This document shows positions 55,827 through 63,894 of a DNA stretch of 64,000 bases, piece by piece. The notes beneath the pieces were generated by a model. The model worked only from the letters and a program-made list of their open reading frames with translations. It searched no databases and had not been told where the DNA came from. This DNA is from a virus, in the IMG/VR virus record IMGVR_UViG_3300033990_000306, positions 24,475-88,474 of that record. One strand, written 5' to 3'. How positions within the stretch are numbered: the stretch's first letter is position 1; every line of letters starts with the position of its first letter. Position numbers and translations under genes: made by a program.

Positions 55827-56143
55827 AGCCTAATAATTTAAGCGAAGAGCAAATAAAGAAAGCTGAGCAAAATTCCTCTTCATATTTGTTTGACTTGGCA
55901 GTTTTAATGCAGAATAAATTATATGTGCATCGTTATTATGTTACTTTTTTCGTTAATAGTTCTAGTTTTATAACCTTTAAATGCAAGGACAAGGACGGTA
56001 GAGCATTTCTTAATATATTACAAAATAAGTTGGACGATTATAGAGCTAAGTATGAAATAACATATTTCTATTATAATGAAGACAGGTTTGTTGTTAATGT
56101 TAAATTTGAAATATTAGAGAGATTTATGGAGGAAGTTAAATGA
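55823..56143 (+). CDS. Array paralogue 1
   Basis: 106 residues; MKPNNLSEEQIKKAEQNSSS, YVTFFVNSSSFITFKCKDKD and YEITYFYYNE, ending FVVNVKFEILERF. Very similar to array member 2 and distantly to the rest: helix, central strand, helix, (E)ITY strand, and a final NVxxK-type strand. Starts by ATGA overlap. Function of the family unknown. Confidence 0.55.
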   Translation: MKPNNLSEEQIKKAEQNSSSYLFDLAVLMQNKLYVHRYYVTFFVNSSSFITFKCKDKDGRAFLNILQNKLDDYRAKYEITYFYYNEDRFVVNVKFEILERFMEEVK

Positions 56144-56460
56144 AGCCCAACAATTTAAGCAAAGCTCAAATAAAAGAGGCTGAGCGAAATTCAGCTTCAT
56201 ATTTGCTGGGCTTAGGGTTTAGAATACGAGACTGGTTATACGCAGAGCGTTATATTACTACTTTCTATGTTAATAGTGCTGACTTTATAACATTTAAATG
56301 GACAGATATGTCTATAGAATTTATTAAGGTGTTACAAAAAGTATTGGATAGAGAACGTATTAAATGCGAAATAGTATACTACTACATTAATAATGGGGCA
56401 TCATATGTTAATATTAAGTTTGACGTATTAGAATCCTTTATCGAGAGGGTGAAGGTATGA
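56140..56460 (+). CDS. Array paralogue 2
   Basis: 106 residues, close relative of member 1 (MKPNNLSKAQIKEAERNSAS, YVNIKFDVLESF). ATGA overlap at both ends. Confidence 0.55.
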   Translation: MKPNNLSKAQIKEAERNSASYLLGLGFRIRDWLYAERYITTFYVNSADFITFKWTDMSIEFIKVLQKVLDRERIKCEIVYYYINNGASYVNIKFDVLESFIERVKV

Positions 56461-56735
56461 AAGAGAGTTTAGAAGTAAGTTCTGAGGAGAGAAATAATTA
56501 TTATAAAGTTCAGGAGGAGTTAAGGAGAAATATTAGCAAGAACTCTAATTTATATGTTTGTGACGTATATTCAAATGGCTTTCCTTTTATTACCGCAGCA
56601 ATGTCTATTCATAGTAAGTATATTGATGAGGTAAGGGAAATTATATTGAGTAGAAAAGACATATTTGAAATTACGTATGAGTATACATTTTTAGCTGGTT
56701 ATTATTTTAATGTCTTAGTCAAGGTGAAAGTATGA
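56457..56735 (+). CDS. Array paralogue 3
   Basis: 92 residues. Carries the core motif set: FPFITAAMSI, VREIILSR, FEITYEYTFL, YYFNVLVKV. ATGA overlap at both ends. Confidence 0.55.
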   Translation: MKESLEVSSEERNNYYKVQEELRRNISKNSNLYVCDVYSNGFPFITAAMSIHSKYIDEVREIILSRKDIFEITYEYTFLAGYYFNVLVKVKV

Positions 56736-57022
56736 AAGAGAGTTTTGAAATAAATTACGAGGAGGTAGGTAATTATTTTCGCTTTGAGCAGGAGTTAGAG
56801 TCTGATATTATTGAGAGAACTAGTTCAGGCATTTGTAAGGTATATTCAAATGAATTTCCTTTTATAAACGTAACAGTATCTATTTACAGTAATTATTATA
56901 GTGAGTATATTAATGACATAAGAAAAGTAATATTAAGTAATCAGAGTATCTTTGAAATTACATACGAGTATACTTTTTTAGACAACTATTATTTTAATGT
57001 GTTAGTCAAGGTGAGCATATGA
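56732..57022 (+). CDS. Array paralogue 4
   Basis: 96 residues; FPFINVTVSI, IRKVILSN, FEITYEYTFL, YYFNVLVKVSI. Closest to member 3. ATGA overlap at both ends. Confidence 0.55.
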   Translation: MKESFEINYEEVGNYFRFEQELESDIIERTSSGICKVYSNEFPFINVTVSIYSNYYSEYINDIRKVILSNQSIFEITYEYTFLDNYYFNVLVKVSI

Positions 57023-57306
57023 AAGAGATAAATAATAGGGCAATTCTTGAGAATGAGCTTAAAGAGTATAATACTATTTACTTAGAGTTAATTAATGCCA
57101 TTTCCCGAAATAATTATTCGAGTGACTGTTGGGTTCTTTTTAATGAATTTCCATTTATTAATGTTATTACAACTGTAGCTAATATGTACTTTAATGAAAA
57201 CATAAGAGTAATTATATTGAGAACAAAGGGAGTTTCTGGAATAACGTATGAGTATACAGCTAAAGGATTTCATTATTTTAACATTTTAGTCAAGGTGAGC
57301 ATATGA
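57019..57306 (+). CDS. Array paralogue 5
   Basis: 95 residues; FPFINVITTV, IRVIILRT, GITYEYTA, HYFNILVKVSI. Closest to member 6. ATGA overlap at both ends. Confidence 0.55.
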   Translation: MKEINNRAILENELKEYNTIYLELINAISRNNYSSDCWVLFNEFPFINVITTVANMYFNENIRVIILRTKGVSGITYEYTAKGFHYFNILVKVSI

Positions 57307-57590
57307 AAGAGAGAAAGAATTGGGCAATTACTGGTAATGAAGTTAGAGAGTATAATTATGTTCACCAAGAGTTAATGCGTAATCTTACTCGAAATAATTA
57401 TTCGACTGAGTCTTGGGTATTTTTAACTGAATATCCTTTTATTAATGTTGTTGCAACTACTGTTAATATGCACTTTAATGAAGACATAAGAAAAGTTATA
57501 TTGAGAACAGATAAAGTTTCTAGAATAACATATGAGTATTCAATTAAGGGACTTTATTATTTTAAGGTTTTAATTAAGGTGAACATATGA
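57303..57590 (+). CDS. Array paralogue 6
   Basis: 95 residues; YPFINVVATT, IRKVILRT, RITYEYSI, YYFKVLIKVNI. ATGA overlap at both ends. Confidence 0.55.
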   Translation: MKERKNWAITGNEVREYNYVHQELMRNLTRNNYSTESWVFLTEYPFINVVATTVNMHFNEDIRKVILRTDKVSRITYEYSIKGLYYFKVLIKVNI

Positions 57591-57859
57591 AAGAAACTTC
57601 AAGAATAACTAAAGAGTGGGTAACTAAATATAACTTAATTCAACGGAAAATAGAAAGTATTATTGTTAGTAAGGCTTACGCATTTAAGTGTTGGACAAGT
57701 CAAAAAGAATTTCCTTTTGTAGAAGTTATAATGAGTAATTGTAATTTCTTTTGTGATGAGATAAGAGATTTTATATTGGCAGTAGATAAAGACGTTAGTA
57801 TAACTTATGAGTATGAAATTTGGAATGAATATCATCTTAATATTCTGGTGAAAATATGA
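57587..57859 (+). CDS. Array paralogue 7
   Basis: 90 residues; FPFVEVIMSN, IRDFILAV, SITYEYEI, HLNILVKI. Closest to member 8. ATGA overlap at both ends. Confidence 0.55.
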   Translation: MKETSRITKEWVTKYNLIQRKIESIIVSKAYAFKCWTSQKEFPFVEVIMSNCNFFCDEIRDFILAVDKDVSITYEYEIWNEYHLNILVKI

Positions 57860-58128
57860 AAGAAAATTTGGAAGCAACTATTGGGTGGATAAATAAGTAT
57901 CAGTCTCTTCAACTGAAGTTAAATGATATTATTGCTAGTAAAGCTTATAGAATTGATTGTTATGTAATAGCAAATGGATTTCCTTTTATGAATGTTGTAG
58001 TAGATGAGTGGAGTTCATATTATTATGAGATAAGAAATATTATATTGGCACTAAATAAAGACGTTAGTATAACATATGAGTATATAGTTGAACATAAGTC
58101 TTATCTTAATGTTTTGGTGAGAATGTAG
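57856..58128 (+). CDS. Array paralogue 8
   Basis: 90 residues; FPFMNVVVDE, IRNIILAL, SITYEYIV, YLNVLVRM. Last of the strictly overlapping run. Confidence 0.55.
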   Translation: MKENLEATIGWINKYQSLQLKLNDIIASKAYRIDCYVIANGFPFMNVVVDEWSSYYYEIRNIILALNKDVSITYEYIVEHKSYLNVLVRM

Positions 58129-58141
58129 AGAAGGGTATAAT

Positions 58142-58429
58142 ATGGAAGAAAGAAAATATTGGAGTTTAAGTAGCGTTGAGTTAAGAAAGTGGGAGTTCTT
58201 TGAGAATTATTTAGACAAAACTTTTGCTAGTAATCCTTATTACTTCTTCTATAAGGTGGAAAAGAGGGATTATCCTTTTCTTACAGTTTTTATATTTATA
58301 GACCATAATAAAACAGTTGACATTGATTTAGCTAGAAGACTTATTTCGTTACCAAGTGATTACTTTAGTATAGTAAATGAGTACTATTTGAAAGATTATT
58401 ATTATTTTAGTGTTCTTGCTAAAATATAA
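58142..58429 (+). CDS. Array paralogue 9
   Basis: 95 residues; YPFLTVFIFI, ARRLISLP, SIVNEYYL, YYFSVLAKI. Separated by 13 bases with its own GAAGGG; more divergent. Confidence 0.5.
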   Translation: MEERKYWSLSSVELRKWEFFENYLDKTFASNPYYFFYKVEKRDYPFLTVFIFIDHNKTVDIDLARRLISLPSDYFSIVNEYYLKDYYYFSVLAKI

Positions 58430-58452
58430 TTTTAGGTAGGAGTGTAATTAAT

Positions 58453-58737
58453 ATGAATGCTAAAACTGCGTATGAGTCTTCGCTGGCTGTTAATTATTGG
58501 GAAAATTATTTAGTTCCTATTCTTTATGGTAACTTGGTACATAGGTTGGAAGACAATGGTATTGAGAGAGAATATATTTATACAGAAGTATATTCTTTTT
58601 TTCAGGTAGCACTTAGAAATTGTGACTTTATAAAAGTAAGAGAATTAATAATGGAATTGGACTATAGCCCTAAAATAGTTAATGAATTTGAGGTTAGAGA
58701 GTATCACTATATTCACGTGTTATTTAATATAGAGTAA
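58453..58737 (+). CDS. Array paralogue 10
   Basis: 94 residues; YSFFQVALRN, VRELIMEL, KIVNEFEV, HYIHVLFNIE. Preceded by GTAGGAGTG. Groups with members 11 and 12. Confidence 0.5.
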   Translation: MNAKTAYESSLAVNYWENYLVPILYGNLVHRLEDNGIEREYIYTEVYSFFQVALRNCDFIKVRELIMELDYSPKIVNEFEVREYHYIHVLFNIE

Positions 58738-58745
58738 GGAGTAAT

Positions 58746-59036
58746 ATGAGAAATAGAACAGACTACGAAACTGAGTATATTAATCATAAGTGGGTAGTAG
58801 CTTTAGATATTTTTTATTTGCAATTTTTGAAAAAGTTAAAAAATAATGATATTGCTGTAAGTAGGATTAACACAAAGGAGTATTCATTTATGACAGTTAA
58901 AGTTAATAGTAAATCTCCTTATATTGACGAAATAATAGATTTGATAATGGAGTTAAGTTATGAGCCTAAAATAGTTGCTGAATATAGACTTAGAGAGTAT
59001 TATTATATTAACGTTCGTTTTAATATAGAGAGTTGA
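58746..59036 (+). CDS. Array paralogue 11
   Basis: 96 residues; YSFMTVKVNS, IIDLIMEL, KIVAEYRL, YYINVRFNIES. Preceded by AAGGAG. Confidence 0.5.
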   Translation: MRNRTDYETEYINHKWVVALDIFYLQFLKKLKNNDIAVSRINTKEYSFMTVKVNSKSPYIDEIIDLIMELSYEPKIVAEYRLREYYYINVRFNIES

Positions 59037-59041
59037 GAAAA

Positions 59042-59329
59042 ATGATGAAAGTTGAAACTGATGCAGAAGCAGAATACAACGTTAAGTGGTGGAAAACTTT
59101 AGCTAAGAGTCTTAGAATTACTATAAATTATAAGTTAAATAATAGAAAAATTTTGAGCATTATTAGAATATATAGCAGTGGATTTTGTTTCTTTACTATT
59201 CAATTTTATGATAAGAAGTATTTTGATGGCATATTACAGGTTATAAGTGAATTATCGTTTGAGCCTAAAGTTACTTTGATATATGAGCGGATGGGGTTTT
59301 ATTATATTAATTTTAGGTTTAAAATATAG
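59042..59329 (+). CDS. Array paralogue 12
   Basis: About 95 residues from ATG 59042 (frame open from 59033). FCFFTIQFYD, ILQVISEL, KVTLIYER, YYINFRFKI. The overall layout is kept though residues drift. Confidence 0.5.
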   Translation: MMKVETDAEAEYNVKWWKTLAKSLRITINYKLNNRKILSIIRIYSSGFCFFTIQFYDKKYFDGILQVISELSFEPKVTLIYERMGFYYINFRFKI

Positions 59330-59339
59330 GGGTGAAATT

Positions 59340-59645
59340 ATGAAAGAGCATAAAACTCTGGAAGAAATAAGGGAGTACAAAGATAAGAATTATAAAACTT
59401 TAGTTTTAGCTAGGGGTTCGATGGAAGGGGATAATCATTTGTTTTTTCCTTTTGCTTTTACAATATTTATTAGTAATTATCAATTCTTGACTATTATAGT
59501 AACTACTTCTGTCAGGGACGTTGATAAGTATATATTAAACCCACTAAAGGCTTTGTTGAGAAATGAGTTTTCAAATACTTTAAGAATAATTTATGTATAT
59601 AAGTTAAGAGATTGTTATAGAATAAATATAGGTATTAATGAGTGA
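59340..59645 (+). CDS. Array paralogue 13
   Basis: About 101 residues from ATG 59340 after GGGGTGAAA (frame open from 59283 inside the previous gene). YQFLTIIVTT, LRIIYVYKL, CYRINIGI. Most divergent member; ends the array. Confidence 0.5.
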   Translation: MKEHKTLEEIREYKDKNYKTLVLARGSMEGDNHLFFPFAFTIFISNYQFLTIIVTTSVRDVDKYILNPLKALLRNEFSNTLRIIYVYKLRDCYRINIGINE

Positions 59646-59654
59646 GGTGAAATA

Positions 59655-59846
59655 ATGACAACAAAAAATGTAGTGGTTAAATTTTGGGAGGAAGGGTTAG
59701 AAGGTAAACTTGGGTTAGTAGTAGAGTATGATGATGATGAAGAAGAAGCAGAGATAATACATACGTTGACGGAAATTAGTAAGTTATTCTTTAGCAATTT
59801 CATAGTTGTATTTGAGGACTTTTCAGAACCTAAAGAAAATCTTTAA
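59655..59846 (+). CDS. Small acidic protein
   Basis: 63 residues after GAGGTGAAATA. VVVKFWEEGLEGKLGLVVEY, then an acidic run DDDEEEAE and a helical end. Might be a shortened array relative; not clear. Confidence 0.45.
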   Translation: MTTKNVVVKFWEEGLEGKLGLVVEYDDDEEEAEIIHTLTEISKLFFSNFIVVFEDFSEPKENL

Positions 59847-59903
59847 ATATTTTATAATAATTATGATTTAACCAGAATTAAAACTATATGGGAGTTGGTG
59901 AAT
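59842..59903 (+). promoter_or_regulatory. Putative promoter and leader
   Basis: TTTAAATATTTTATAATAA at 59842-59860, overlapping the previous stop, followed by a leader with GGGAGTTGGTG before ATG 59904. Probable start of the last transcription unit. Confidence 0.4.
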
Positions 59904-60392
59904 ATGGGACTTAGTATGACTTTGAGTAGAGTTTGGTATTTCTATAGTCCAGAATTGAAAAAAGAACTTGAAGAGATAGTTAGAAAAACACTTAAAGAAA
60001 AGGTGAGTAAAGAGTTTAATTTCAGGAATTTGTCAACCGTGGTGGAAGACGTAATATATTGGAATAAAGCTAATATGATTCACCATTGGTTTGTAGAAAA
60101 CATTCAAAGAGGAGTAGATGATTGTGGGACTTATGAAGTTTCTTTTGAAACTCTTAAAAATATTAAGTCAATAATTGAAGAGGTATTGAAAGACCATACT
60201 AAGGCTAAAGTTATGTTGCCTACAATGGATGGGTTTTATTTTGGGTCTGTGGAGTATGACGATTATTATTTCGAAGAGTTGGAGTATACTTCAAAAGAGT
60301 TGGAGAAAATAATAAAGGAAGAGGAAGAAATTAGATTTGCCGTAAATGCAACAGGTATAACAATGTATTATGAGTATAGGTCTTCGTGGTGA
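59904..60392 (+). CDS. Hypothetical protein
   Basis: About 162 residues from ATG 59904 (frame open from 59895). Helical, charged: VWYFYSPELKKELEEIVRKT, VENIQRGVDDCGTYEVSFET, then acidic ELEYTSKELEKIIKEEEE. Not recognised. Confidence 0.5.
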   Translation: MGLSMTLSRVWYFYSPELKKELEEIVRKTLKEKVSKEFNFRNLSTVVEDVIYWNKANMIHHWFVENIQRGVDDCGTYEVSFETLKNIKSIIEEVLKDHTKAKVMLPTMDGFYFGSVEYDDYYFEELEYTSKELEKIIKEEEEIRFAVNATGITMYYEYRSSW

Positions 60393-60397
60393 TAAAA

Positions 60398-60820
60398 ATG
60401 AAAACGTGTGAAGTTTGTGAAGGGAAAGGTATAATAATTGCCGAAGAAAGAACCACTTGCCCGACTTGTAAGGGGAGTGGAATGGTGGACGATACAGAGG
60501 AGAAGAAAAGGCAGTTGCTTAGAGAGGTTATGGAAAGTTACCCAGAAGCTTCTTCTCCAAGTTTACTCTGTGTTAAATGGGACTACAAGAATATGGTATT
60601 TAAATTTGAAGAATATTTTGAAGAGTCTTATGGGGCATATTATACAGTAACAGAAGACGACTTGCTGAAAGGGCTTGACAAATTTTTAGCAATATGTAAT
60701 GCTGGAAATTACCATAATAATAGTTTTCCAAACGGGTATGAGGATGCAGGAAATTGGGACGCTATAGACGTAGATGCTTTAGTTCAATGTACAATTTTTG
60801 GGGAGATAATATATGGTTAA
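60398..60820 (+). CDS. DnaJ-type zinc-finger protein
   Basis: About 140 residues from ATG 60398. Two CxxCxGxG units, CEVCEGKG and CPTCKGSG, form one DnaJ-like zinc-binding centre. The rest is acidic, with a helical part then NSFPNGYEDAGNWDAIDVDA. No J-domain. Could act as a small chaperone or binding adaptor. Confidence 0.6.
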   Translation: MKTCEVCEGKGIIIAEERTTCPTCKGSGMVDDTEEKKRQLLREVMESYPEASSPSLLCVKWDYKNMVFKFEEYFEESYGAYYTVTEDDLLKGLDKFLAICNAGNYHNNSFPNGYEDAGNWDAIDVDALVQCTIFGEIIYG

Positions 60821-61079
60821 TTTATTTGCTGAAGCTAGGCAGATTCTGGAAGGGCATATTAGTGATAGAGATATTGGTAAAGAAAGGTCTATGAAAAAAA
60901 TAGTTGAAGTTTTTAATACTTTGACTGGTCAAAATTTGACAGAACACGATGGAGATATTTTTATGGTTTGCTTAAAGCTAGTAAGAATGCAAAGGGCTTT
61001 TAAGGTTAGGGATAATTATGTTGACGCTTTAAATTATATAGCTATGGCATATGAATCGTTGGGAGTTGAAAATGATTAA
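60813..61079 (+). CDS. Hypothetical helical protein
   Basis: 88 residues, overlapping both neighbours by eight bases. LFAEARQILEGHISDRDIGK then TGQNLTEHDGDIFMVCLKLV. All-helical; unknown. Confidence 0.45.
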   Translation: MVNLFAEARQILEGHISDRDIGKERSMKKIVEVFNTLTGQNLTEHDGDIFMVCLKLVRMQRAFKVRDNYVDALNYIAMAYESLGVEND

Positions 61080-61308
61080 TTGTTTTTCTGTAGTGTTTGG
61101 TAAGAGTACTTGGAAAATATTAACAGTTGAAGTATTGCTTGTACTCACAATTATAAGTATTGAAGTGTTTGGAGGTACACAATATTATTATTTGCCATTA
61201 GTTTTAAACGTGCTATTGGTGTTGTTGCTTATATATTCTTTAATTGTAGTATTACTTCTTGTTACTTTGTGTAATGATTATGATTTATTGACTGGAGAGG
61301 ATGAGTAA
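61072..61308 (+). CDS. Small two-span membrane protein
   Basis: About 78 residues from ATG 61072. Two hydrophobic spans (ILTVEVLLVLTIISIEVFG; YLPLVLNVLLVLLLIYSLIV). Possible holin-like protein; no motif. Confidence 0.45.
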   Translation: MINCFSVVFGKSTWKILTVEVLLVLTIISIEVFGGTQYYYLPLVLNVLLVLLLIYSLIVVLLLVTLCNDYDLLTGEDE

Positions 61309-61524
61309 ATGAGTGGTATAAAAGCATATAATTATGTGGAGAAGTGTAGTAGTTGCGGGAGAAAAATGTTAGTTAGTGTATTCCAATTTGGGGTAAGTCA
61401 CGTGGGAGGAATTTCAGTTTTATGTCCTGACTGTACTGCGAAAGTAAATTGGGAAGAGGGTTATTTTAAAGAGCATCCCGAAGAAGTAGAGAGAATAAAA
61501 GAAGAGTTAAAGGAGGATGACTAA
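61309..61524 (+). CDS. Small zinc-binding protein
   Basis: 71 residues. CSSCGRKM and LCPDCTAK give a two-CxxC zinc site; acidic helical tail. Starts directly after the previous stop. Confidence 0.5.
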   Translation: MSGIKAYNYVEKCSSCGRKMLVSVFQFGVSHVGGISVLCPDCTAKVNWEEGYFKEHPEEVERIKEELKEDD

Positions 61525-61731
61525 GTGAGTACTGCAAAGAATATACAGATAATGGAAAGAAAGCGAGGGAAATGGTATTGCTATTTTTGTGGTGAAGAAA
61601 TAACTTCTCTTGACAGGAAGCACTATGAAAAGTGTGAGTTAGATGATGTTGATATTACAGAAGGAGAACACGAAAGTGTAGAAATAGTATCGTTTAAGTT
61701 TAGGTGGAAAAATAAAAAGGAGGGAAAATAA
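61525..61731 (+). CDS. Small zinc-binding protein
   Basis: 68 residues from GTG 61525, after AAAGGAGG. WYCYFCGEEITSLDRKHYEKC is a C-x2-C-x12-H-x4-C finger. Unknown target. Confidence 0.5.
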   Translation: MSTAKNIQIMERKRGKWYCYFCGEEITSLDRKHYEKCELDDVDITEGEHESVEIVSFKFRWKNKKEGK

Positions 61732-62349
61732 ATGGAGAAAGTTAATGTGAACGAAATGTTAGACAAAGCATTTGAGGAGAATTGGGAAGAGTTGAAGAAC
61801 GAGAGAAAAGATAGTTACGTTGTTGTAAGTAAAAATCTGGAAGAGGAAGCTTATATTTTATTTACAGCCGGATATATGAGTTGCTATAATGACTTTGTGA
61901 AGAAAGGTAAAGAAGAGGTTGAAGAGAGCGGAGAAAAATATTTGCAAGTAGAAAATTATATTGAGAATGAAGAAAACAGTATAGAGGTGGATGATTTTCT
62001 TGGAGGTCGTAGAGTTAAGACTAGGTACAAGTTAAGGGAGTGGGAAGAAATGAATAAAGGAGAACTAGTTTATGAGTTTAAAAGGTGGGCAGATAATTAC
62101 AGAATAAAGCCAGAGCAGGAGGACATAGAAGTAATAGAGGCTCTTCCAGAAGATAACTATATGTATATTATTAGTACAGAAGATGAAGAGTGGAGTCGAT
62201 TTATTTATGAGGGAGGGGCTCAGAGTAATAGACATTCCAAGTTTATGAATTTTGTTTATATGTCTAAAACTTTTTATGTGGACAGGAGTTTGGGCGAAGA
62301 CATAAAAATAAGATTTGTGATATTTGGAGAGAAGGGGGTGAGAGTTTGA
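61732..62349 (+). CDS. Hypothetical acidic protein
   Basis: 205 residues after GGAGGGAAAATA. Helical N-terminus (VNEMLDKAFEENWEELKNER), acidic middle, then VIEALPEDNYMYIISTEDEE and a basic end. Not recognised. Confidence 0.5.
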   Translation: MEKVNVNEMLDKAFEENWEELKNERKDSYVVVSKNLEEEAYILFTAGYMSCYNDFVKKGKEEVEESGEKYLQVENYIENEENSIEVDDFLGGRRVKTRYKLREWEEMNKGELVYEFKRWADNYRIKPEQEDIEVIEALPEDNYMYIISTEDEEWSRFIYEGGAQSNRHSKFMNFVYMSKTFYVDRSLGEDIKIRFVIFGEKGVRV

Positions 62350-62780
62350 AAATAATGATTGCAGATAAAAATATAGGTAAGTGTGAGGCGTGTGGTCTTT
62401 CAATTATTGAGGGAGATAATTATGTTCGTTATGCCAAAACAGAAGATGTAATAAAAAAGGGCAGAACAACGAAACTTATGCAGGGCAAAGAGTCTTTTAA
62501 TCTTCATAAGGTTTGTGCAGATATGGTTAGAAATAGGGATGAAATTGATGATGAGCCTAAAGACATAATACTTGAGTGGGTAGGACTTATTTGGAATACA
62601 AGTTTGCCCGGTAAAACTTTGGAGGAAGTTATTAGTGTAGTTCCAGAAATGGATGATATTTTTATAGAGAAACGTCAGAAGATTATTAAAAGGTGGAGAG
62701 AATTTTACTTAGAAAGAGTAAAGAAAGAAAGAATGGAAGGGAGAGATTTTAGTGCTGAAACTTTGGGTCCTGTATGGTAA
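62346..62780 (+). CDS. Zinc-site-containing hypothetical protein
   Basis: 144 residues from TTG 62346 after GGGGGTGAGAG. KCEACGLSIIEGDNYVRYAK, then FNLHKVCADMV gives C-x2-C...H-x2-C. C-terminal half helical and basic. The gene at the right edge begins similarly (VCEACGNGINIKRGYFVRVY). Unknown. Confidence 0.5.
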   Translation: MKIMIADKNIGKCEACGLSIIEGDNYVRYAKTEDVIKKGRTTKLMQGKESFNLHKVCADMVRNRDEIDDEPKDIILEWVGLIWNTSLPGKTLEEVISVVPEMDDIFIEKRQKIIKRWREFYLERVKKERMEGRDFSAETLGPVW

Positions 62781-62949
62781 AAATTTTAATCATAGGTGGG
62801 TTATAAAAACATTTAGGTCAAAAGAGTCGGCTATTGATGCTTGGAAAGGGGAGAGAGAAACAATGAAAACTAGTAGAAGAGGTTGGTGGGTTGACCAAGA
62901 CATTGATAAGGCAATTCAGGAAATTGAAGTAGAGGAGAGAGGTGATTAA
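62752..62949 (+). CDS. Small hypothetical protein
   Basis: 65 residues if GTG 62752 is the start, overlapping the previous gene by 29 bases; no start lies closer with a good ribosome-binding site. HRWVIKTFRSKESAIDAWKG, then WWVDQDIDKAIQEI. Unknown. Confidence 0.4.
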   Translation: MLKLWVLYGKNFNHRWVIKTFRSKESAIDAWKGERETMKTSRRGWWVDQDIDKAIQEIEVEERGD

Positions 62950-63225
62950 ATGGTGTTTAGTTTTCCACAAAGATTTACTCAAGTTAATGAGTGGTTTTTG
63001 TATGATGGTACTTACTGGATGAATGATGTTACGTTTGAAGGAAGATGTGGAGGTCCAGATGGTCATTTGACTAAATTTATAAGTGATGAAGAATTTAAGT
63101 TGAAGGCGAAGGAATTTGAAAAGTGGTTTAAAGAGCATCCTCATTCTTTTATGTTTAAAGTAATGACTGAGAAGACTGAAAATGAATGGGGATGTTTTGC
63201 CGAAGGACAAGAGTGGGTGGGGTAA
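62950..63225 (+). CDS. Small hypothetical protein
   Basis: 91 residues after GAGGTGATTAA. Aromatic-rich: NEWFLYDGTYWMNDVTFEGR, then FEKWFKEHPHSFMFKV. Unknown. Confidence 0.45.
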   Translation: MVFSFPQRFTQVNEWFLYDGTYWMNDVTFEGRCGGPDGHLTKFISDEEFKLKAKEFEKWFKEHPHSFMFKVMTEKTENEWGCFAEGQEWVG

Positions 63226-63414
63226 ATGATACCTGTGTATATTGTTGAGGAAAACGTTAATGGTCAATGGAGACCAAGAGTTGTTTATTCAGAGAGAGAC
63301 TTAGCAGAATTATGGGTTAAGAGAGTTTGTCCTCTTGAGTTAAAGGATGAAAATAAATTTATTATTGAGGTCGTAGATGGAGTTGGATTAAAGTGGGCAA
63401 GAGAGTGTGATTGA
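63226..63414 (+). CDS. Small hypothetical protein
   Basis: 62 residues directly after the previous stop. VYIVEENVNGQWRPRVVYSE then DLAELWVKRVC, a small strand-strand-helix domain. Unknown. Confidence 0.45.
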   Translation: MIPVYIVEENVNGQWRPRVVYSERDLAELWVKRVCPLELKDENKFIIEVVDGVGLKWARECD

Positions 63415-63415
63415 A

Positions 63416-63571
63416 ATGAATATAGAAGAAAGTAATTATAGATGTTTTATGAGAGGGTCTGGAGATTGCAAGGGAGAAGTTAGAAGGTTTCAAGTTGGAA
63501 CGGACTTCATTGATATTTGCGTTAGGCATTGCGTTCTGTTGAAGGAAACACTTACTGAGGAGGGATTTTAA
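63416..63571 (+). CDS. 51-residue Cys-containing protein
   Basis: ATG 63416. NYRCFMRGSGDCKGEVRRFQ then DICVRHCVLL: four Cys and a His in a pattern that could bind zinc. The stop shares a base with the next start. Confidence 0.45.
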   Translation: MNIEESNYRCFMRGSGDCKGEVRRFQVGTDFIDICVRHCVLLKETLTEEGF

Positions 63572-63744
63572 TGCCAATGTGTTGGTTGGTGAGTCAATTA
63601 GTACCTAGTTCAGTTGAGACTGGAGTACCATTTTATGAACCTTTAATGGTCTTTCACTTTAATTCTATGGCAAAGGACTGGATTAAAGAGCGAGAGAATG
63701 AAGGACATTTTTATCTTCGTGAAATTTTATGTGAGGGGTTTTAA
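63571..63744 (+). CDS. 57-residue hypothetical protein
   Basis: ATG 63571 after GAGGAGGGATTT. MPMCWLVSQLVPSSVETGVP, then a helical end KDWIKERENEGHFYLREI. Unknown. Confidence 0.4.
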   Translation: MPMCWLVSQLVPSSVETGVPFYEPLMVFHFNSMAKDWIKERENEGHFYLREILCEGF

Positions 63745-63894
63745 ATGAATAAGTTTATTTTTGTTTATAAACCTGATGAAAGAAGAGAGAAATGGTATTT
63801 GACGTTTACTTTAAGTGGTTCTAATTTTTATATTCTGTTGAGTAAGTCAGATATGAAGAAATTGTCAAAGGAAATTAAGAGGGTGGGGTTTTAA
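63745..63894 (+). CDS. 49-residue hypothetical protein
   Basis: ATG 63745 just after the preceding stop, GAGGGG upstream. Three short strands (KFIFVYKPDERREKWYLTFT) and a basic helix. Unknown. Confidence 0.4.
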   Translation: MNKFIFVYKPDERREKWYLTFTLSGSNFYILLSKSDMKKLSKEIKRVGF

